Notes under the pieces: model-generated
Told to the model about the DNA's origin: nothing
Database searches by the model: none
Seen by the model: only the letters and a program-made list of their open reading frames with translations
Part shown: piece by piece, positions 58,167 through 64,000 of the stretch
Numbering within the stretch: position 1 is the stretch's first letter
How the letters are laid out: every line of letters starts with the position of its first letter
Source: Shouchella xiaoxiensis
Lineage (GTDB): Bacteria > Bacillota > Bacilli > Bacillales > Bacillaceae_D
Direction: 5' to 3'
DNA: 64,000 nucleotides
Assembly (NCBI RefSeq): GCF_016907895.1
Contig: NZ_JAFBCV010000002.1
Span: 310,001-374,000 of the forward strand
Program-made: the position numbers and the translations under genes

Positions 58167-58331
58167 CTACTCACGACTTCCTTTCTTTTGCCTCTCCATC
58201 ATGCCGGATACGAAGAATAGCCCAGCAAGAATAAAGCTTGATAGGTAGAATAGCGGATTTCGATCGTACATTATCTGCACAATTCCCGAAACAAGAAAAA
58301 CAGCCACCGCTATAAAATAAAGCTTTTGCAT
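58167..58331 (-). CDS. Micro-membrane protein, 54 residues
   Basis: ATG at 58331 behind GAGGTGATG. Two hydrophobic spans, LYFIAVAVFLVSGIVQIMY and PLFYLSSFILAGLFFVSGMM, then a charged tail ERQKKGSRE. It starts about 60 bases after the serine-hydrolase stop on the same strand. A longer frame upstream overlaps the hydrolase and is unsupported. Confidence 0.65.
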   Translation of the reverse strand: MQKLYFIAVAVFLVSGIVQIMYDRNPLFYLSSFILAGLFFVSGMMERQKKGSRE

Positions 58332-58389
58332 GTCATCACCTCGTCCATTACTACGCAAGAAAGGGGGAGGGGGTTTCATAGGACCTCCT

Positions 58390-60237
58390 TCACCCCAACA
58401 TCCGCCAATAAACCAACGCCATAACCAACAGTACAAATAGAACAAGCGAAATGAGCTTCAAAACAAGAGCCCCTTTTCGATGTTCATTTTTGAATAAGCT
58501 TCTGATACAGAAATAAACGAACACAAGCGCAACAAGGATCAAGGCGTAATTAAGTCCAATCTGTGCGTAAAATTCGCTAAAGCGCCGCGCTGAATTCGTC
58601 AACATCCGAAAGGCCATCACGCCTACATTGATCACAAGAGCAAACGAAACCAGATGCAAGCCAACAAAAGCATTGCTGCTCGTTTTGTGGGACCGACGAA
58701 TTCTACGAATGAGCCAGGTAATAAGTAAAACAACCGTAGCAACAATGAAGTACACGCAAGTGGCGAACAGGACCACCATCAGCACCTGGTTGCTCGGAGG
58801 TTCAAGTAAGAAGTAACCACCAGTGCTGGAAATGCGCAACAGTTGACCATCTTCTACTTCCGTATGCAGATACGGCATCGTCAGGAAGAGTGGGCTTCCT
58901 TCTTCATACGCATAGACGTACGGGCGGATTTGCTGGTAAATTGCTTCTTCACCACCAAAGTTAACGGTGATGGATTCGCTATCATTCGGCTCAACTGTCA
59001 ATTTTAGTAGGGAATAATAAAGTCGAATGAACGATGAATCCATTTTGCGTGACTGTTGAAACGAACCACTTATTTCCTGCGTGTCAGGCAGGGCTTCACT
59101 GTCTTTTTCCGAATTCAAACCAATTAAAGCAGACGTCAGTTCCTGCGTGAAATGAAGCTCGCCGCCTTGGTTCGTTAGGACGATAACAGCGAACCGTTCT
59201 TCAGGCACAAGCTGAAGATTGCTAGAGAATGCTGCGGTATTGCCTCCATGACCCACGCTCCGACTTGAGCCTGGAAATTCCCAAAAGCCGTGTGCTAAGC
59301 CCGGAAAATCTTCTGTCAGTGCATACGTTTGTGTAAGAAGCTCTTCTAGGGTAGTACCTTCCTCGAATAATAGAGATTCCCCATCTTCAGGCAGAAGGGC
59401 AAGGGCAAACTGCGCTAAATCAAGGGCGGTTCCATTTAAACCACCAGCAGGATAGATCGAGACATAAAAAGGGTCCCCTTCAATAAATTCACCCAAATCA
59501 GCACGTAAATAGCCGTTTACTTTATCAGTTTCAACCGTGCTTTCCGGATCATTTGGGACAAATGCAGCTTCAACCGGCTCGGCAAAGGTAGAAAAGATTT
59601 GATCCTCAACGTACTCGTAAAACGGTTGCCCCGTGACGCGTTCAACAATGTAACCAGCTAGTGCATTCGAGTAATTGGAGTAAGCGACAACGTCACCCGG
59701 TGGATAAATTTGCTTCGGTTCACTTCGCCGTAAACCATCCTCCAGTGACTCAACATAGCGTTTCTCACTATAGCCAAGATCAAACACATAATCCTCAAAA
59801 CCTGCCTGATGGTTGATTAAATGCATTAATGTGATCGGCTCATCGAACTGAAGCCGAGTCAAGAAGTCTTCCGGCAAATAAGCACGAATATCTTCCTGCA
59901 AATCAAGCTGCTCCTGCTCAACAAGCTGCATCACCGCAACATATACGAACAACTTGGAGATCGAGCCCCATTCAAACACCGACGTCTCAACATCGATCGG
60001 CACATTGTTCGCGACATCGCCTTGACCGTAGCCTTTAGATAGAACAATGTCGCCATCTTTTAACACAACGACACTCGCACCGACCGTCTTCTGACCAATA
60101 TGCTCTGACGCAAACTGATCAACAAACGTTTCCAGTTCTTCTAGCGGAATGCCCGAGGGAGTCGAAGCTGCGGTTACTTGAAATGGGTTTACTACTAGAA
60201 CAATGCTAAAAATAAGACCAAAGATAAATGATTTCAT
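58390..60237 (-). CDS. Membrane-bound serine hydrolase (beta-lactamase/PBP4* family)
   Basis: A 615-residue exported protein. After a signal peptide (residues 1-23) comes a class C beta-lactamase-like domain (about 30-370) with catalytic SISK (Ser92, Lys95), the Tyr motif YSNYSN and HGG near 315. A linker domain follows, then four C-terminal membrane spans (about 475-612). Such proteins hydrolyse D-amino-acid peptides or esters at the cell surface. AAGGAGAACC precedes the ATG. Three micro-membrane genes follow in the same direction. Confidence 0.88.
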   Translation of the reverse strand: MKSFIFGLIFSIVLVVNPFQVTAASTPSGIPLEELETFVDQFASEHIGQKTVGASVVVLKDGDIVLSKGYGQGDVANNVPIDVETSVFEWGSISKLFVYVAVMQLVEQEQLDLQEDIRAYLPEDFLTRLQFDEPITLMHLINHQAGFEDYVFDLGYSEKRYVESLEDGLRRSEPKQIYPPGDVVAYSNYSNALAGYIVERVTGQPFYEYVEDQIFSTFAEPVEAAFVPNDPESTVETDKVNGYLRADLGEFIEGDPFYVSIYPAGGLNGTALDLAQFALALLPEDGESLLFEEGTTLEELLTQTYALTEDFPGLAHGFWEFPGSSRSVGHGGNTAAFSSNLQLVPEERFAVIVLTNQGGELHFTQELTSALIGLNSEKDSEALPDTQEISGSFQQSRKMDSSFIRLYYSLLKLTVEPNDSESITVNFGGEEAIYQQIRPYVYAYEEGSPLFLTMPYLHTEVEDGQLLRISSTGGYFLLEPPSNQVLMVVLFATCVYFIVATVVLLITWLIRRIRRSHKTSSNAFVGLHLVSFALVINVGVMAFRMLTNSARRFSEFYAQIGLNYALILVALVFVYFCIRSLFKNEHRKGALVLKLISLVLFVLLVMALVYWRMLG

Positions 60238-60375
60238 AGGTTCTCCTTGTCGGTTACTGGTTTTCTAGTTGTAATACGGTTGAAGTAGGGGAAAGGTTCG
60301 GAATAAATTGCAATTTTATTTCATCAATCTTTTTATCGGAGAATTGATGGGAATCATTGAGCAAAAAGATAGACC

Positions 60376-60410
60376 AAAGAAAGAAGGCTTCTCTTTTTCA
60401 GAGAAACCTT
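60376..60410 (-). terminator. Terminator after the DUF4352-like lipoprotein
   Basis: On the minus strand AAGGTTTCTC pairs with GAGAAGCCTT (one mismatch), followed by CTTTCTTT. Confidence 0.75.
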
Positions 60411-60421
60411 CATTGGGAGAC

Positions 60422-61054
60422 TTAATTTTCTAATTCATCAAGCGTAAATGTAAACATCGCATCATTAATCGCGCTAATACCCGTTAAACCTGGCTTGACG
60501 CGGAGGTAGTTTTCATCATCAACATAGCCTTGATAAACGGCTGTTCCAGTCATTTCATCTCCCGGTGCAATCTCTCCCTCGACCCCGTCGTATTCATCAT
60601 ACCACTCAGAATCATCTGGCATGCCCGACCCTTCAAGAAAGTCCGTGTACTCAAACGTTCGTGATGTTTCCAAAGCGTCAATCGGCTCATCACCAACATT
60701 TTTAATCGTAATAGATGCAATAATATAGGCGTCTAACTCCGGCATTTCGCCATCAATCTCCTCAACCATCTCAACACTATTAAGCGTGAATTCAAAAGAA
60801 GCAACGTTGCTTTCCATGATGGCTGTATCGCCAACAACAAGGTCTAGCTGATTTTCTCCTTCTTCTGCCGGAGCATCGGTTTCATCAGTCTCATCCTCGA
60901 CGTCTTCATCCCCGTTCCCATCCATATCCGTCTCATTTGGAGTAGTTGTTTCTTCTGATGGAGCGCTTGAAGCGTCGTCATTTGAATCGGAACATGCCCC
61001 TAAAATAAAGGGGACAGCTACCATCGAAGCAATTAGCGTAGTGGTTTTTTTCAT
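60422..61054 (-). CDS. DUF4352-like lipoprotein
   Basis: A 210-residue lipoprotein with lipobox LGAC (Cys21). A very acidic linker spans residues 24-70 (NDDASSAPSEETTTPNETD and onward). An immunoglobulin-like DUF4352/DUF5067 domain follows (about 75-208), with AYIIASITIKNVGDEPIDAL and APGDEMTGTAVYQGYVD. Such proteins are surface-anchored, of unknown function. The acidic linker fits an alkaliphilic or halotolerant host. AGGAGAG precedes the ATG. Confidence 0.83.
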   Translation of the reverse strand: MKKTTTLIASMVAVPFILGACSDSNDDASSAPSEETTTPNETDMDGNGDEDVEDETDETDAPAEEGENQLDLVVGDTAIMESNVASFEFTLNSVEMVEEIDGEMPELDAYIIASITIKNVGDEPIDALETSRTFEYTDFLEGSGMPDDSEWYDEYDGVEGEIAPGDEMTGTAVYQGYVDDENYLRVKPGLTGISAINDAMFTFTLDELEN

Positions 61055-61223
61055 ATGTATACTCTCCTCTTATTTAGTTGTTCTTTTTTGACATAACCTT
61101 TTTTTGATTTCTTAAACATTTATTAACGAAATGGTTAAATTAGCGGTTGAAGTCGTTTATACTCTAAAAGAGTGTTTGTTTTTAATCTGCGTGTACAAAT
61201 ATAAAGATAAAAAAGGTGATTTC

Positions 61224-61457
61224 GTGTTTGATTCTTTAAAAACGGTACTACTAACATTTGTTGTGGTTCCTTCCATTCTAGGAGCTGGGATGGCTTTTAC
61301 AGTAGAAATCCTCCCATTTCTGTGGAGTCTTGTTACTCAAAATAACGTAGGATTAGCGAGTAAAAATTTACTAGTGAGCTTTCTATTAGGCTATGTTGTC
61401 TACCTTGTCTATGTGATATACAAAGCGATAGAGCACAAGTATAGTAAAAAAACATAA
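61224..61457 (+). CDS. Hypothetical two-pass membrane protein
   Basis: A 77-residue protein: VLLTFVVVPSILGAGMAFTV and a second span LLVSFLLGYVVYLVYVIYKA, ending in a lysine-rich tail. An upstream ATG (61131) lacks a ribosome site. AAAGGTGAT fits the GTG at 61224. No family is recognised. It is followed 50 bases later by a small lipoprotein on the same strand. Confidence 0.6.
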   Translation: MFDSLKTVLLTFVVVPSILGAGMAFTVEILPFLWSLVTQNNVGLASKNLLVSFLLGYVVYLVYVIYKAIEHKYSKKT

Positions 61458-61507
61458 AAGAAACTATTTACTAGTCGTCCGATATATGAGAGGAGTGTAT
61501 TCCGATA

Positions 61508-61861
61508 ATGAAATTTGGGTTAGGCTGTGTGTATACATTATTCGCTATGGCACTAGTTGCCTGTAACACAGAACCACCTTATGAGGATACGATCAATCAA
61601 GTACTAGAATGGGAAAATAAAGCAATAGATTTCGATAAAAGATTATATATTGATGCGCTTGAAAGAGATACAACATCAGCTATTAGAGTATATGATGATG
61701 GGGATTTTGTTGAAATTAGTTATGATGTCGGACCGAAAAGGCCAGACAGGACATGGGTATATGATTTACGAGATGTTGAGTATAATCGCTACGGTAATCC
61801 AGAAGACATCGTAAATCCAGAACCCGATTATGAAGAAAAAAAAGGCGAGGTAGTTGAATAA
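61508..61861 (+). CDS. Small lipoprotein, DUF4467-like
   Basis: A 117-residue lipoprotein with lipobox LVAC (Cys19). The domain INQVLEWENKAIDFDKRLYI through FVEISYDVGPKRPDRTWVYD resembles DUF4467 of Staphylococcus and Bacillus lipoproteins. The C-terminus is acidic. AGAGGAG precedes the ATG, at a slightly long distance. It may form a unit with the preceding membrane gene. Confidence 0.72.
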   Translation: MKFGLGCVYTLFAMALVACNTEPPYEDTINQVLEWENKAIDFDKRLYIDALERDTTSAIRVYDDGDFVEISYDVGPKRPDRTWVYDLRDVEYNRYGNPEDIVNPEPDYEEKKGEVVE

Positions 61862-61926
61862 ATTCCCTCAATATTTTCAAAACGATTGAGCGCAAATTCA
61901 AAAGAAGCGTTTCATAAAAACAATAT

Positions 61927-62049
61927 CTAATTGGACCTTACCCCCTTCTCCCTGAGCATCGCTTCTAACCGTTGCATTTTCAACGTCTTAATCCATTGTT
62001 CTCTCATAGGGCAAGTTGTTTCTTCAGCTATAGAGACTATTCTAACCAT
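61927..62049 (-). other. Protein-like short frame in a 324-bp gap
   Basis: The minus strand reads MVRIVSIAEETTCPMREQWI, then KTLKMQRLEAMLREKGVRSN, and stops at 61927. Composition looks protein-like, but no ribosome site precedes the ATG. It may be a gene remnant. The rest of 61862-62185 shows nothing else. Confidence 0.25.
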
Positions 62050-62185
62050 GCAATTAAAAGTTTTGGCAAGGCTTTAAATACATATGATTATTATTTAAAT
62101 AAAGTTAAAATCGGTTACAACTGCGCACAAATAGACCAGATTCGCTTGAGAAATCGCTTTAAGATAAAGCCAAGGAGTTGAGGGT

Positions 62186-63049
62186 ATGGCAATGATTGAT
62201 GTATTGCAAGAAACGATTGACTATATGGAGACGCATTTGTGTGAGCCACTCACAATCGGCGAGATCGCGAAACAAGCCAATGTGTCCCCGTTTCATTTTC
62301 AACGGTTGTTTGCCGTGTTAACGGATATGTCTGTTGGTGACTACTTACGCAAACGGCGCTTAACGCTGGCGGCACAAGAATTGGTCAGTTCAGATCTGAA
62401 AATCATTGATCTTGCGTACAAATACCAGTACGAAACTCCAGAAGCCTTTACAAAATCCTTCCGAAAGCAGCACGGGGTTACTCCAAGTGCTATTCGAAAA
62501 GGACTAGGCAAAGTAAATGCGTACAATCGGCTTGTCGTGCACGTACAATTGAAGGGAGCAAATCCAATGCGCTATCGGGTAGTAGAACGAGACGAATTGC
62601 AAGTAATTGGAACAAGGAGGACATTCTCACTTAAGAACGATGAGAATACGAGAGAAATACCAAAGATGTGGGAACAAGCTGCAAAGGACGGAACGATCGA
62701 AACCTTAGCCCAGTTAAACGACGGAGAGATTAAAGCTTTGATGGGTGTATGCGTAGACCATCAAGTGAATTCGAGTCTAGAAAAGGTAGAATACTGGATT
62801 GCGGCAGAGTCATCTGCGAGTGAATCAGACAAGTTCGAGAAGCTTGTTTTACCAGCATCAACGTGGGGTGTATTTGAAGTACACGGACCAGCTCCAAGCG
62901 CGATTCCAAAAGTATGGAAAGAGATTTTCTCAGAATGGTTTCCGTCGAACCCCTACGAGCACGCGGGCACTCCCGAACTTGAAGTCTATGTAGACGAAGA
63001 TTCGATGAAAGAAGATTCTTATGCGGAGATTTGGATTCCGTTGAAGTGA
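62186..63049 (+). CDS. AraC regulator with GyrI-like effector domain
   Basis: A 287-residue regulator. The AraC helix-turn-helix (residues about 8-105) reads TIGEIAKQANVSPFHFQRLF and IIDLAYKYQYETPEAFTKSF. It is joined to a GyrI-like ligand-binding domain (about 125-287) with YRVVERDELQVIGTRRTF, YWIAAESSA and ending ELEVYVDEDSMKEDSYAEIW IPLK. The MarA/Rob/BmrR-like layout implies response to a small hydrophobic or cationic drug. AAGGAGTTGAGG precedes the ATG. Target genes are not evident; neighbours are a lipoprotein and a membrane protein. Confidence 0.9.
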   Translation: MAMIDVLQETIDYMETHLCEPLTIGEIAKQANVSPFHFQRLFAVLTDMSVGDYLRKRRLTLAAQELVSSDLKIIDLAYKYQYETPEAFTKSFRKQHGVTPSAIRKGLGKVNAYNRLVVHVQLKGANPMRYRVVERDELQVIGTRRTFSLKNDENTREIPKMWEQAAKDGTIETLAQLNDGEIKALMGVCVDHQVNSSLEKVEYWIAAESSASESDKFEKLVLPASTWGVFEVHGPAPSAIPKVWKEIFSEWFPSNPYEHAGTPELEVYVDEDSMKEDSYAEIWIPLK

Positions 63050-63478
63050 GTAGGTAAGAGTAGTAGAGTAGTGTTTAAAATTAGTTTTATTTTAATAAAT
63101 TTAAAATTAAATTTATGCTTTAGAAAGTAAATTTGGGAATAGTATGGGAATTAGCTGTTGCCATTTTATTATAGCACTTAATTTGAACAGCTTTCTTGCG
63201 TAAGGTTATTTTTTTAGGACATTAACAGACTAACCTTGTAATATGTTTTCTTCTTAAATATTTTAAAAAGAAATGATTTGTTATGTTACTATAAAGCAAT
63301 AGATAGCCACATTATGCTATTCTAGAAAGTATTGTAATGATTGGTATGAGGAGGTTAGATCATTTTAATAAATTATCATTGTAGGATAGTATATGAATAA
63401 TTATACGTTTTTATTAAAACTAGCTTTAATTTATTTCGATTATACTAAAGAGAAAAAAGAAGAGCGAAGGTGAAGGAG
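63050..63478. other. AT-rich gene-free stretch
   Basis: This 429-bp stretch is markedly AT-rich and full of stops in all frames. I see no gene, no clear terminator and no RNA signature. It should contain the promoter of the next gene. Confidence 0.5.
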
Positions 63479-64000
63479 ATGGTTTCTAAAAATAAAAAAG
63501 AGAATCCTCCTCTTTTTGGTTTTTCAATAGTTGTGACTTTTTTGCTATGGGGGATTTTAGCTTTTTATGCACCAATTTATCTCGATATTGATAGAGAAGG
63601 AATTTTATTAACTTTTCGTATAGTAGGTTTTGTATTAATATTTATGAGTTTAATAGGTTCATTAATAGAAATATCTAACCTTATAAAGTCAGAGGCTTTT
63701 TCATATTGGGGTGTATCGTTAGTTTTTATTGTTCCTGCAGTCCTATTAGATTTTTTTATAAATCATTATGAAGTGTTAAGCTCATGGGAATTTCTCATCA
63801 GAATATTTATCATAGTTTTATTTTTTATTGGTTTGCCTTTTATTCCGGTCGGATTTGTGTATTTATTGAATGGAGGTATGAAAGAAAATAGAAAAATAAC
63901 TAATGAGGAAGAGAAAGAGGAACAAAAGTCCAGAAAATTGCAATTAGCGATATCGCTAATTGTGGCAATTATTTCCTTATTAACAGCGATAATACAATTA
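63479..64000 (+). CDS. Hypothetical membrane protein, 3'-truncated by window edge
   Basis: ATG at 63479 behind AAGGTGAAGGAG opens MVSKNKKENPPLFGFSIVVT and stays open to the window end (174 codons visible). At least four hydrophobic spans precede a charged stretch (NRKITNEEEKEEQKSRKLQL). A further span, AISLIVAIISLLTAIIQL, is then cut off. It is AT-rich like the DNA before it. No family is recognised. Confidence 0.65.
   Translation, partial: MVSKNKKENPPLFGFSIVVTFLLWGILAFYAPIYLDIDREGILLTFRIVGFVLIFMSLIGSLIEISNLIKSEAFSYWGVSLVFIVPAVLLDFFINHYEVLSSWEFLIRIFIIVLFFIGLPFIPVGFVYLLNGGMKENRKITNEEEKEEQKSRKLQLAISLIVAIISLLTAIIQL

Overview
The window comes from a low-to-mid GC, endospore-forming Firmicute of the Bacillaceae. 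It carries SpoIIP, a BclA-like collagen protein, a Rap regulator, AbrB, YolD, YczE-like and PucR-type proteins, strong GGAGG ribosome binding sites and compact Rho-independent terminators. Gene content and the type I-C CRISPR repeat suggest an alkaliphilic or halotolerant Bacillus relative (Shouchella/Alkalihalobacillus-like). That placement is inference. No rRNA or tRNA gene was seen.

1-11.6 kb: a truncated aldo/keto reductase, a PlsY acyltransferase and a small membrane protein precede an allantoin-degradation island. Allantoate amidohydrolase and ureidoglycine-glyoxylate aminotransferase lie on the minus strand, with the activator PucR divergent from them. A YfcC-type transporter and allantoinase form a second operon. 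PucH opens allantoin, PucF cleaves allantoate and PucG transaminates ureidoglycine. The nitric-oxide pair nsrR/hmp sits between the two halves. 11.6-13.5 kb: a leader and a 24-repeat type I-C CRISPR array with no cas genes in the window.

13.6-30 kb: acetyltransferases, two decayed genes, an MFS exporter, an amidohydrolase plus nucleoside-deaminase pair, and a cupin gene with a probable frameshift. Two likely spore-surface proteins follow (collagen-like, and a beta-helix protein with a Cys-rich tail behind a SigK-like promoter). Then come VanZ, a P-loop kinase, a TetR/DUF5367 pair, a strong promoter-leader-terminator upstream of an ATT-started membrane gene, and HelD. 30-36.5 kb: spoIIP, then a phage-like module. 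It holds an Xre regulator with a 20-bp palindrome, DnaD-like and DnaC-like replication proteins, a cell-wall amidase, and the DUF1659/DUF2922/YvrJ trio. An AT-rich Abi_C-type gene follows.

36.8-49.4 kb: a MarR/YczE-like pair with paired operators, MsrA, an SOS-box yolD, an SDR/acetyltransferase/MerR operon (MerR starts at ATT), an orphan Rap, a gene-poor kilobase, an arsR-arsI operon with three operator copies, and a threonine aldolase-like enzyme. 49.4-64 kb: a disulfide-oxidoreductase relative, a ComEC-like hydrolase lipoprotein with DUF3006, AbrB, a TetR/MMPL pair sharing an 18-bp palindrome, a serine hydrolase followed by three micro-membrane proteins, lipoproteins, an AraC/GyrI-like regulator and a truncated membrane protein.
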